Shown: positions 8,471 to 19,600 of the stretch, piece after piece
Layout: each line of letters starts with the position of its first letter
Position numbering within the stretch: the stretch's first letter is position 1
Source: Daldinia sp. FL1419
Lineage: Eukaryota > Ascomycota > Sordariomycetes > Xylariales > Hypoxylaceae
Direction: 5' to 3'
Assembly: GCA_025201765.1 (NCBI GenBank)
Contig: MU623667.1
Span: 1 to 19,761 of the forward strand
DNA: 19,761 bases
The notes under the pieces: model-generated
Seen by the model: only the letters and a program-made list of their open reading frames with translations
What the model was told of the DNA's origin: nothing
Databases searched by the model: none
Program-made: the position numbers and the translations under genes

Positions 8471-8906
8471 TAAATAGGAGCTTTAATAGTTTTTGCAAGA
8501 TATACCTTATATTTCAATTAATTCATAACAATTAAAAATTATATAAATTTAAGGATATAAAGTAATTATATCCTAATGGAAGTATTAAGATGATTAGATA
8601 GATGAATTGTTATATGTAATTGTTTTGCAATAGTAGCGCGTATAATGAGGTATAGGCTTAAAAAAATGTATATTATTTGTATGAAGTTATATGGAAATGA
8701 TTTTTGAAGAATTATTTATGATTTATATTAATTAAATAAGAAAATAATTATTGAGGTTTATATATATCCAAATAAATATATATAAATTTTATAAAGGTTT
8801 ATTAAAGGGTCCTTTAAAATAGTTTCTATTATATACTCCTATTGCATATTCTTATTATATATCCTTATTGTATATTTTAACCACGTACTCATACTGTACT
8901 GGTTTA
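8471..8906 (-). repeat. 5' LTR of Element 2, inverted and diverged
   Basis: The reverse complement aligns with the Element 1 LTRs along its length. Landmarks are AATAGGAGCT at 8474-8483, GGATATAA...ATATCC at about 8554-8573, AGTAGCGCGTATAATGAGG at about 8632 and CTGTACTGGTTTA at 8894-8906. Both terminal dinucleotides have become TA (from TG and CA). At 436 bp it is 28 bp longer than the other LTRs, mainly because of a small tandem expansion at about 8834-8875. It is more diverged than the Element 1 pair, fitting an older or different subfamily copy. Confidence 0.82.
8834..8875 (+). repeat. Three-unit 13-15 bp tandem repeat in the Element 2 LTR
   Basis: The units ACTCCTATTGCATAT, TCTTATTATATAT and CCTTATTGTATAT follow one another and differ mainly by transitions. 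The other two LTRs lack this array at the matching place, near the start of U3, so it arose within this copy or its subfamily. It accounts for most of the extra length of this LTR. Confidence 0.55.
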
Positions 8907-8948
8907 ATATATAATAATTATTATAATTAAATAATTTTAAAAATTAAT

Positions 8949-10395
8949 TTTAAAATTTTAGTATAACTCCTAATTTATACTTTTTAAAATCTATAATATT
9001 AATTTCATTCAATCTATATTATAACACCTCAAAAAATAAATTATTAAGATGTACCAACCTACATTTATACCCTATAAGTATTTTAAAATCTAAAATCTCC
9101 ATATCTTTCACTTTTTTATTAATTAGGTTCAAATCACCATTTAAATACAACCACCAATAAAAATTAATATTATTAATTTCAAAAACCCACAATCAACCTA
9201 AATTAACTCCTTCTTAATTACCTAATATTAAATTAAATAATAAATACTTACAAAAAAAAACCCACTATTTTATAAACAAACCCTTACAAAAAAACTTAAA
9301 AACAAAACTATCACAAAAAACCCTAAAATCTTTATATACTAACCTAAATTATAACCAAATTTACCTTATAACCTCAAATGATATACAATATATTATAATA
9401 CAAAAAACACCTACAACATAATATTTAAAAAGACTCTAAAACTTAACCATTTTAAAACCTAATTTATATTTAACCTTATATTTAATACACATCTTATATA
9501 TCAAATCATACAATATATTCAGCCCACAAAAGCAATATTTAATATACCATTTTAAATACCTATATACAACCTCAATTCAACTAATCACTATAATACCATA
9601 ATTATAAATATAAGAAATTATATATTAAATAAATTAAAAACACCAAAGAAAATAATATTTAATTAAATAATTTATTAAAATTAAAAAAAAAACGTTAATA
9701 AAAACATTTCAAACAAAACATATCAAACAATCAACCAAATCTCAAAAAATTTCAAAATAAATAACAATTTAAAAATATTTATATATATACTACCTTTCAA
9801 ATCAAATAATTAATAGGTTAATAAAAAATCTTAAATCCACCCTAAAAATTTTTAATTAACCAATATTCTCATAATATTTTTTAATATTAAATCAAAATAT
9901 ATTATAAATATATATAAATAAAAAATACACTCCAAATACCTAATTTTTATATAATTAAATTAAGGTTTCCAAAAGATTTTATTTATACAATAAAAATAGG
10001 ATATTTAATTTACAAATCTAACAATAAAAGCACTTTTTTAATAAACCTCATATAACCCAAAATAAATCTTTTGTTTAAATATATATCACCAATTTCCAAA
10101 CTAAAATAAAACTATTATAAGTATTAGGCTACACATTTATATTAAAAATCAGGTATTGAAGTTCTTCAGCATTTTCATAAATAATTTTATTAACCTTTAA
10201 ATCATTTTTAATTTCTTCAAAATTATTATTAATTTCATTATTAATAAAAAGGTTATATAAGGGGGGGTTTAAACCAAATAAATCCTTATTCAACACCATA
10301 CAATTATCAATTATATACCTTTCATTACCTGCAAACACCATTTCAACAGTTCTTAACAATAATTTTACCCATTTTTTAACCATATAATATACCAC
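8949..10395 (-). pseudogene. Mutator-like (MULE) transposase relic, C-terminal half
   Basis: One unshifted - strand frame runs the whole length with about 25 stops in 480 codons, every one explicable as CAA, CAG or CGA (or TGG) mutated. C is almost absent from this strand. The translation at 9600-9541 (VIS*IEVVYRYLKWYI) corresponds to the SRxEGAH..LKRYL block of fungal MULE transposases, which holds the probable third catalytic acid. At 9480-9301 come KYKLGFKMVKF, then FEVIR*IWL*FRLVYKD, like the helical block before the C-terminal CxG..LPC zinc (SWIM-like) region; 9300-9241 has FFCKGLFIK. The first 88 codons (10395-10129) have no stop and are less mutated; I cannot place them in the family. 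The DDE first-aspartate region (YKTN..LPLL) was not found, so the N-terminal half is missing or beyond recognition. Family call from recall of family blocks, not a search. Confidence 0.62.
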
Positions 10396-10399
10396 ATTT

Positions 10400-11485
10400 T
10401 TAAAGATATACCATATATATAATTATTATAGCATTTCTTTAAATATATTACCTACAATCAATTTAAATATTCAAAAAAAATCATTTAAAATTATAGTAGA
10501 TTAACTTATTTTATATTAAATTTATAGGTTTTTTAAATATTTTAATTATTACGAAAAATTAATTTCTAATTTTCTAAAAGTTAGATTAAATATTATATAA
10601 AAATTTATATATAAAAATATTATATTTATTATATTTAATAAAAATATATTAAATTAATTAATTTATAATATATATAAATTAATATAAAAAATTAAAAATA
10701 ACAATTTTATATATTTTATATATATTATTAAATAATGTTGGATGGACAAGATACCATTGCATACAATAATAAAAATGAGGGTATTCATAAATTTAATCAA
10801 AAGTAATATAATCTAAAAAAGAACATATTTTGATTAGAAACTAAGATATGTAGAATTAAATACAAGATTAAAATAGATTTATATCATTATGATTACATAA
10901 CTAACATTCCTACATTAACAACTTTTTCTTTTCTTACAAGATCATATAATATTAATAAACACCAACTAAAATTATAATTTTAAATATTTAAACACATTAA
11001 AATTAACTTTTTTCTATAATCCTCCTTTTATTCCTACTTATATTAAATTAATTAATAACCCCTTTATAAAATAATATAAATTTATATCCCAAAAAACATT
11101 AGATTAATATTCTAATAGAATAAATAATATTATAACATTATAAATTAACAATTATTAAAATTAATATCAATAATCCAAAATATTTCACAATTAAATATAT
11201 TTTATTAACAAAAATATTATCAAAAACATATAAAGATAATTAAAGAAAGTTTATTAATAAATAAAAAATAAAGATTTACAAACTAATAACTTGAACTTTA
11301 TTCAAAAATGTAATAATTAATTATTTTAAAATATATAACAATATATAATCTTATTTAATAATTTTTTCTTTTTTAAAAATTATATTTATTTATTTATTTA
11401 AATTATTAAATTAATTAAAGGAAATAGTTAATATTATTTATATTATTTAGGTTTATTTAACCCAACCCTATAATTTTAATATAAG
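10400..11485. other. AT-rich spacer without recognisable gene
   Basis: The transposase frame can be followed upstream only to about 10500 before stops become dense. Nothing else is recognisable. One island (about 10735-10960, starting GTTGGATGGACAAG) has a more balanced base mix than its surroundings. It could be a less mutated single-copy or younger sequence, but no frame, RNA or repeat was identified in it. Confidence 0.5.
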
Positions 11486-12483
11486 ATGGTTGGTATTAAT
11501 GAATATTATAAGGACTTTATTAGTATTAAATTTTATTATTATATTAATTAAATTATCCTACCTATAAATTTATTATATATTGTTAATTTTTTGCCATTTA
11601 TAAAATTATTGGAATAATATAATATTAATTATTAATTATTTTTCTTTTATTATTCTGAGTTTAATAAAATATTTATAGAATAAGAATAAATTAATATATA
11701 TGATTATAGGTGTTATAAGGAACTAGAATTTATTAAATATAAATATTATTATTATTTTAATTATAATAACTATATTTATATTATATATTATAATATAAAT
11801 TTCATTTATTAAAATATTTTAAATAATTTATTTATATTTTATAAAACTTTAATAAATTAAATTATTAATTATAATAAATAATTTATCTATTATAATTTTA
11901 TTAATGATAAAGATTTTATAATTGATTTAAAAATTAAAATCCTTATTATTTATAAATAATTTATTAATAAATATAAAAATTTTTGCTGTAGTAAGATTTA
12001 GTTTAATATATTAAAATCCTTGTAATAAATTATTTAATTATTATTGAAGATGTTTATTAAATTTATTAATTTTAATTTTTTTAGGTTTTTTATATTAAAT
12101 TATTTTATATATATTAAATATTGTTTTGGATTGATAAATAGAAGTAATATAAATATTATAAATTTATTATTATATATATTATTGAATGGTGTTGTCCTTT
12201 TTATTCTGTATTAATATAATTTTTTTATTTTATTTTTTTTAATGTAAAAGCGAAGATGCTATTATCCCTGTTAAGTTTAACAATGTTACTACTTTTATTT
12301 AATTAATTCCATTATTTCTCCCTTTTTATATAAAATCACTCCAACTTTTTATTTTTTTATATTCCTCTCTTATATTTCTTACTTTTTCTATAACCTTTTT
12401 GTTTCAATTTATCCTCCATTTTTCTTATTTATCCTTTATTTTTTCTTATATTTATATTTAAAATATATTTATTTATATTATTA
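11486..12483 (+). pseudogene. Possible fossil reading frame, unidentified
   Basis: From an ATG at 11486 one + strand frame can be followed for about 330 codons without a frameshift. It starts MVGINEYYKDF, is rich in N, Y and I, then (from about 12303) has some 60 codons without a stop in a C/T-rich stretch that would encode many P, S, T and F. Stops are TAA, TAG and TGA types that C-to-T mutation makes. Stop density is only modestly under chance over most of the frame, and no domain is recognised. It may be a dead accessory or transposon gene, or a chance reading of skewed DNA. Confidence 0.3.
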
Positions 12484-13380
12484 ATAATCTCTTTATATAT
12501 ATAAAGATTTTTTTTTTTTATTCTTTTTTATTTTATTTTATTTTATTATTTTTATATTAAAATTATTATATTAATATTTATTATATATTCTTTATATTTT
12601 ATTATTATTTCTTTTGTTTTGAAAAGTAAATTATTTTTAAATTTCTATATTCCTTCTTTGTCCTAACTTCCTATCCTAAAATAACCCCTTGCTTTTTTTA
12701 GATTAATTTTTTAGGAATGGTGGTAAAGCCTATATAATATATTAATATTAAAATCCTAATTTAAATATAATTTAATTTGTATTTATTTTTTATTTATTCA
12801 ATTATTATGAAAATTGTTTAGAATGTTATTTATATTTATAAGATATAAAATAATAACATAATTACTTATCTTATATAATATATAATTAAGGTGGAAAGAC
12901 AAATTATAACATGGCCACCATACCTTATAACCCGCATAATATGCTATTAATATAAATAAAGGAACCATAATTCATACAAAACTATAAGAAAATAGGTTAT
13001 TTAATTTTTATTATTATATTATTGTTTTTTTTTGAATTAATTTTTATTATTATCAAACTATATATTTTTATTAATAGTGTGAATTAATTGTTATATTGAA
13101 AAGTATTATTTTTTTATTTTTAACTATTATATTGGTATGGTTGGTAAAAGTATAAATAAGTGGTTATCCTTATATCTTTTTCCAAGTAATATTATAATAA
13201 AGGGGATAGGTATAACCATTATACAAATAAAATAAAATTAGATTTACTAAATCTTTTAGTAGATAAATTTCTATATATTTTAATTTTTTTAATTTATTTA
13301 ATTAAATTTTTATTTTTTTGTATAATTATTTTAATATTAATATCTATTAATTTAAATTACAATAACCCAAATTTTTTTTA
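12484..13380. other. AT-rich spacer with a less mutated island and a microsatellite
   Basis: A (TTTTA)n-like run lies at about 12525-12548. An island at about 12888-12950 (GTGGAAAGACAAATT ... ATGGCCACCAT ... ACCCGCATAATATG) keeps C and G on both strands. Its ATGGCCACCAT is roughly complementary to GAATGGTGGTAAAG at 12715-12728, a weak inverted pair 190 bp apart. No gene is seen. It would be the upstream region of the frame starting at 13381. Confidence 0.4.
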
Positions 13381-14760
13381 ATGATTAAATTTTCTTTAAT
13401 CTTATAGCAAATTTTTTTAACCAAAATCCAAACCCTTTTTTACACTTACATCTTTAAATTGATCTAATTTTAATTTCTAATAATAATAAATTTAATTATA
13501 ATAATATTAATAATAATTTGGAAATTTTATTTTATCTTTTTAATAAATTTTTCTAATTTCCTATTTAGAAAGATATTAATATTATTATTTTTAATATATA
13601 TTAGATTTTTTATAATATGTTTTGTATTGTTAATGTATTTAAAAAAAAATATCCAATTTATTAATATTCTTAATAATGTTAACATTCATAAGGCTATAAA
13701 TTTATCCATTATCCAATATACTTCTAAATAACAACTTTCTTAATAGGATCGTTGTTCTATATTTTTATTTTAAATATTTAAGACCATTGGATCTGAAAAG
13801 TATTTATTAATTATTTAAATATTTGTTTTAGAGGTAATTAAAGTATAAATTTTAATATTGCTTATTAATTTGGAGGTTATTTTACTTATATTGTTAGGAG
13901 ATTTAAATTAAAATAATTATTGTAAATTAGAATTTAATAATAATGATAAATCTTTAATATCTTTATTATTATTAAGGTATAAATAAGTGTTAAATCAGCC
14001 TGTTTATTACCATTTCTCAAATTCCAATAGTAGTAGTTTTGAAGAAGTCAAAAAAGAGTAATCTATCATATTTAATAATTTTTAATATAATATTAATTAT
14101 TATTAGGTTAATGGTTTAAATATTAAAAGTATATTTTAGAATAATGTTAATAAGATGGATAAGGGTGAAGATGATAAATTACTATTAATTAAATATTGTA
14201 GGAGAAGTTTATGTCATTTATTATATAAAAGAATTATTATTAAATTATTTTTAAATAAGGTTAATAATTGGTTATTATATGTTTAGAAGAAATATATTTA
14301 TTTGGAATGTTAGAGTAAATTTAATATTTTTAATCCATCATTTTTATAAATTTTAAATAATTAAAAGATTATTAAGGTTGTAATTGTTAAATTTAAAAAA
14401 TAATTATTCTATAATATAGTTCTTAAATATATTATAGTTAATAATACAATTACCTTCTAATTAGAGTTTATTTGGAATTTGTATAGAAGTTATAAATTTA
14501 AGGCTTTTATTTAGGAAGGTTAATAATAAATTTTATTTATATAAAAATATTTAATAAGTAATAATTCTTTTTTGAAGGGTAATTTTTATATACTTAAAGA
14601 AAATAAATTTTTTAGGTAATTAAAAGAAAGAAATAGGATTTTATGGAAAAAAATTTATAAATAATTTAATAAGGTGTTTTTAAAGTATAAGTAAAATTTT
14701 AGAATTTTATAAATTTAATATTGTATAAAGTTTAAAGGTGGTTTATTAAATTTAAATTAA
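13381..14760 (+). pseudogene. Fossil reading frame with Myb/SANT-like C-terminus
   Basis: A single + strand frame from an ATG at 13381 runs about 460 codons with about 31 stops and no frameshift; the first 120 codons hold only three. After allowing for C-to-T change the middle would be rich in P, S, T, N and R, as in a disordered regulatory protein. The end (about 14613-14748) reads RNRILWKKIYK*FNKVFLKY..., then RIL*I*YCIKFKGG. This matches the pattern of fungal Myb/SANT-like domains with a W at the start of helix 1 and a TLQVRYCTKLKG-type recognition end. It may be a mutated extra copy of a host DNA-binding protein or a transposon-borne gene. Total stop density is not far below chance, so the domain resemblance carries the call. 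Confidence 0.42.
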
Positions 14761-15000
14761 TAATAATATTAGATTTAAAATTAATAGAGTAAAATTTTAT
14801 TTCTGAATTATTAAATGGTATAAAATTAAGAGATAATTTTTTATATTAAGATTAAAAAATTATATAATAATTTTATTAATATAATTTTATTAATATCTTT
14901 TTTTTTATATTATAATTAAATTTTTAATTTATTAATATAATTAATAATATAATTTTTATAATATTTAATTGTGGGTTTTAATGTTGTTTTTATGATATAT

Positions 15001-15056
15001 ATAGGTACTTACCTATTACCTATTTATATAAGGGGTAGGTATATATTATATACCTA
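15001..15056. repeat. Cluster of TAGGTA/TACCTA palindromes
   Basis: Five copies of TAGGTA or its complement TACCTA lie in 56 bp. Positions 15001-15016 are a palindrome with 7-bp arms (ATAGGTA / TACCTAT). Positions 15036-15056 are a palindrome with 10-bp arms (TAGGTATATA / TATATACCTA) around one base. This could be the end of an inverted-repeat transposon or a protein-binding cluster; no partner end was found in the window. Confidence 0.55.
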
Positions 15057-15865
15057 AAATTAGGCAAATATATTAAATAACAAATTTACCCATAATATAT
15101 TTAATCATTATACTTTAAGATTAACATTTTATTATTCCTTGTTAAATAAAATGGATAATCTAATTATTATTAAATTTTATATTAAATGTTCTTAATTTAT
15201 AATTAATCTTATAATAAATTAATATTATTATCCTCAATATTAATAAATTATAATAAAAAAAGATAGTGGTTATTTTTTTAAAGTGTGTGATTGTGTAGGA
15301 TATATATATAATTTTTTGTTATTAGTTTATATTAATAGTTATTTTTTAGGTAATTTATTCAAATTATATCCTTATATAAAAGAATTTAATATATCTTTAT
15401 ATATTATATATTAATATATGGATTTCCTAGTTTTTAAAGCCTTTCATTGGTATGTGTGAAGATTATTAAATTTATTTCTTATCTTTTTTAAAGCCTATTA
15501 AATTAAAATATTGTAGTATATTTTTTATTATTTTTAAATTATTAATTATTTATTATTTATTTAGGTTATGTATATTACTTAAATTATCTTTGGAAGTGGT
15601 GTGAAGGAGAAAGGCTAGTAAATTCCTCTTACTTATCTTGCTGTGTGCCATATTGCTTTTTATATATATATAATAAGAAAAATTATATTCAAACCATATA
15701 TTTTTCTTTAAATATAGTGGAAATAAGAAATATATGGAAATTTAATCTATAATAAATATTCTTTGGATCTAAAATAATATATTAAATTTAAAATAATATT
15801 ATAATATTATATTTTAAAGTAATTATATAAGGTTAAATTTATTTTATATTATTTATTTAAATATT

Positions 15866-15883
15866 TACTTATTTAAATAAGTA
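15866..15883. repeat. 18-bp perfect palindrome
   Basis: TACTTATTTAAATAAGTA is its own reverse complement. A palindrome of this size is not very surprising in DNA this AT-rich, and no role is proposed. Confidence 0.5.
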
Positions 15884-15960
15884 CTTATATATCCCTAAAT
15901 AATATATTTTTATTATTATATAAGTTAATAAGATAGATAACATATATATTATTTATCCCT

Positions 15961-16680
15961 AAATAATTTTTTTAAAAATCCTTTCCTTATATTTATTTAT
16001 ATAATTTTTAACCTTAATAAAAATATTAATATTTTTTTAAATAATATTTATAGAATAATAAAATATTAATTTAATAAATCTTATATCATCCAAAAACATC
16101 TTATTATATGGAAAAGATCCAAAAAGTATATAAGTAGAATTATACCATTTTGTAATTTTTAAGGTTATATGAGATGTATTATTTTTCTAATATATTAATA
16201 TAATTTTTTTTATTATGTTTTTGATAAGTATATATATAAAATCTCTTTAATAATTAATTATATTATATATAAATACCTTATCTTTTATTAAATACTTATA
16301 GAATTCTTCTATCTCTTCTATTACTAATATTATAAAATTAAAATATAACTTCTATTATTTTTAAAATCATTTATCCTTTTCCTTTTATATTAAATCTATA
16401 ATTAGTTAATTAGATATAATATAAATATTATAATTATATAATTGAAAAAATAATGGAATAAATTCTTCAATTTTAGGATCTAAAGATTTGGCATGGTAAG
16501 AAATTTGTGTTAATTCTTTACTTATACTTTTTTAAATAAAAATCTTATTAACTTCTACAATTACTACCTAATCCTTTACTACCTTCTATAATTTAATTTT
16601 TTTAATTTTTATAAAATTATAAAAATAATCTTTTTTTAATTCCTATTCCTTTTTACCTCTAAATGTAATATAAAATTTAA
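15961..16680 (-). pseudogene. Possible fossil reading frame, unidentified
   Basis: On the - strand one frame can be read leftwards with about 14 stops in 240 codons, a little over half the chance rate. Two runs look protein-like: SKELTQISYHAKSLDPKIEE (about 16520-16460) and ITKWYNSTYILFGSFPYNKM (about 16157-16098), with charged, helix-prone sequence between them. I do not recognise the family. All stops can come from Q, R or W codons by transitions. It could be a decayed transposon or host gene. Upstream (higher coordinates) and downstream limits are guesses, set where stops become dense. Confidence 0.3.
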
Positions 16681-19600
16681 TAATAATAAAATCATATAAG
16701 ATATTATTATAAAATTTTAATAAATATAAAATAATATATTTAAAAATATAAATAGAATAATTATTCTCCTCCTTTAAGAAAAGTAGTTCTAAAAAATCTT
16801 TTATTATAGTATTACCTTATTTAAATAAGTAATATTAATTTTAATTATATATATTTATAATAATATTTAACCCTTTAATCTTAATTTTAAATTATATATT
16901 ATTATATTTATGGTTTTGAAGGATATTAGATTTTAATTGATTCTGGATTAATTAGATGTTGAAAGTATTAAATATTAAATAAAAATTATTAAATAACTCA
17001 TTATTATAAACTTCTTTCAATTATTTTTTTAGAAGAAATAAGTATAATTTATTGGTGTTAGGTTTGAATAATATATTAAATATGTTGGGGTAATAATTAT
17101 ATAATTAATATTATTATAATGTTATAATAAGGAAGTTTTATATATATTAAAAAAGCTTAATTTATATTATATTTTACTTTTTTAACCTAAAGGCCTTATT
17201 ATTATTTATATTTATTTAAACCTTCTAATTTCAATTTTACCTTAATTATTCTTAAATTAAATATTATCTGATTTATTAAATATTATAAAATGGTTTTTTG
17301 GTTATTATATTAAAATTAAAGAATATTAAATAAAATTTTATTAAATTTTTTTTAAAATTAGAAATCTTATTTATATTATTTTAAATATATATAATATTTA
17401 ATTATTATCTTAAGGTTGTAAATTAATTACATTATTATTATTTATTATATTATTTTTTCTTTTTTTTTTAAATTTGGTATTTCTTAGATTAATGGTTATT
17501 GGCTTATTATTTGGTTATAATAATTATATTAATAAATTTTATTATATATTAATTAATTAATTTGGGTAAGTAATATATTATATTATATTATATTAATTGG
17601 AAATATATATTTTTTATATTTAATTATTGGATTTGGTTTTCTGCTTTAGTAAGGCTGATATGTGTTTGGTATAATTTGGTAAAAAGTAAGTTATTGGAGT
17701 TTTGTAATGTAGAGTAATATAAGTTAATTTATATTAATAATATTTTTATAATATTATAAATCTTAATTTTTTGGTTTAATAATATGTGTAGTATAGATAA
17801 TGATTTTAAGTATAAATTTAAATTTATTGTATTTGTTTAGAAATAGTAAATGATATATTAATTGATTATTTAGTTTCTTTTGGAATAATCTATCTACTTA
17901 TACTTTCTATAAACTTCCTATTAAGTTATTTTTAATGAAGAATATGGTTGGATAATGATAATAATTATAACCTATATTATAATAATTATATTAATTATAA
18001 TATTTAATATTAAATTAAAATAAGGTATTAATGTAATTAATAATGAAATAATAGTGATTAATAAAGGTAAAATCTATTAATATATGTTATTTTTATATTT
18101 AGAAATTGAATTAGGAAAATTATAATAAATTGTTTTTAGTAAAGTAATTTTTATAAGAATGTTTAAAATGGTTGGATATAATTCAGAATATGGTTTAGAG
18201 GTTCTTTAAACATAATCAAATGTATTTTATTATTAATATCTAATTAAATTAAATTTATTATTATTATTAATAATAATAATATAATTATAAACAATTATAG
18301 GTTTTTTTATATATATTTTAGATAATCTTTAATAAATAATATTATTTAAAAGGGGAAATAATATTAGGTTAAATAATAACTGTTATTAGGTATTTTTATA
18401 AGAATTTTTATTTTGATTTATTAAATTTCTAAGTAAATTAAATAATTAAATAAATAATTAATATTCAAAAATAATTTATCCTAAAATTTTAATATTATCT
18501 TATAAAATTTACTAAATATATTATTAATATTAAATAATAGTTAATTAAATATATATTATAATTTATAATATAATATATTTTAATTCTATTAAAAATCCTG
18601 TTTTTAGAAGTAGGGGTGGTTATTTTAAATAAAGTTAAGGTTTTATAATATAAATGAAAATGTAAAATATAAATAAGACTAATGAACACATATTAAATCA
18701 TTTAAATATTAATAAGTAATAAGAAGGTATAAGCACTTTATAATTTAAATATATATTTATATATATATTATTATTTAAAAATTATTAAATAATTAGAAAT
18801 TATTTCTATATATTAAAGAATATTTTTTAATTTATAAATTTAATATAATTGTAAATGGAAAATAAAAAGTGGATATTAAAATAAATAAGGGATTTATTAA
18901 ATAAATCAAAATTATATAATTTAATAGAAAAGAGAGTTATATAAGTTAATATAATATATATTCAAATATCAATCTAAATATATCTTTTAAAAATAAATTA
19001 TTTAATAATTAAAGTATATTGTTAGAATGTTTTGTACCTAATATCCAAATTAATAGTAATAATTCTTTAAATAATTATAATAATTATAAAATATAAATTA
19101 ATAAATAATTTAATATTATTAATTTAATTTAAAAAAGGTTGTTATTATAAATATTATAAAGAATAAAAAGGATTAAGATAAAATTATTTAAAAATATTTA
19201 ATTTAAATATAAATTAAATAAATTTAATTCAAAATTATCAAAGAATAACTACCTTAAAAGGGTAAAATAAAATTTGATTAAAATTTTTAAATCTATAATA
19301 ACCCTTATAATAAATTTTAGAAACTTTTTTGTTAATATAGGTGATTATATAAAAAAGATGATAATATATTAGGAATAATAATGGGACTTTAATGATTAAT
19401 AAAAATTATTATTTAATATTATTATTTTTAATATAAAAGATTATTAATAAAAAAAATAATAAATTATAATAAATAATAATTAAATAATAATTTAATATAT
19501 AAGATGTGGTTATTATAATAATAAAAATTTATTAATTTATTAAATATTCTTAAAATTAAGATAAATTATAAATAAATTTTATTTTTAATATTAGAAAATA

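Larger units (their letters stand above)
1..8906 (-). mobile_element. Element 2: dead Ty3-like LTR retrotransposon, interrupted by Element 1 and cut by the window edge
   Basis: Reading leftwards on the - strand: 5' LTR (8906-8471), decayed primer site (8469-8462), leader (to about 8100), gag-like frame (8092-6056), Element 1 inserted in the opposite direction (6053-2211), then the continuing frame with retropepsin (2206 to about 700) and a linker to the left edge. RT, RNase H, integrase and 3' LTR are not in view. The order gag then a DTGA-type protease fits Ty3/gypsy better than copia, whose protease usually reads DSGA. Without RT and integrase order this stays an inference. Only Element 1's two LTRs and the third LTR are visible; the second LTR of Element 2 was looked for at 1-2200 and not found. 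Confidence 0.75.
14761..15960. other. AT-rich spacer with palindromes, no gene seen
   Basis: Apart from the TAGGTA/TACCTA palindrome cluster (15001-15056), an 18-bp palindrome (15866-15883) and a direct repeat of ATCCCTAAATAAT (15891 and 15955, 64 bp apart), I recognise nothing. A short stretch at about 15590-15655 (GGTGTGAAGGAGAAAGG ... TTGCTGTGTGCC) is less AT-biased than its surroundings. Confidence 0.45.

Noticed and set aside
15036..15056. Rho-independent terminator from the long palindrome
   Set aside because: There is no T-run after the stem, the stem is mostly A/T, and the setting is eukaryotic.
16912..18430. Long + strand frames at about 16912-17690 and 17641-18430 as fossil genes
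   Set aside because: Stops occur at about 9%, close to the chance rate for this composition, and no family blocks are recognisable. They read smoothly only because AT-rich codons give K, N, I, Y and L.
18495..18689. 64-codon open frame on the - strand
   Set aside because: Low-complexity I/L/Y/N/F product with no motif and no supporting context. A frame of this size is expected by chance in 19.8 kb of very AT-rich DNA.
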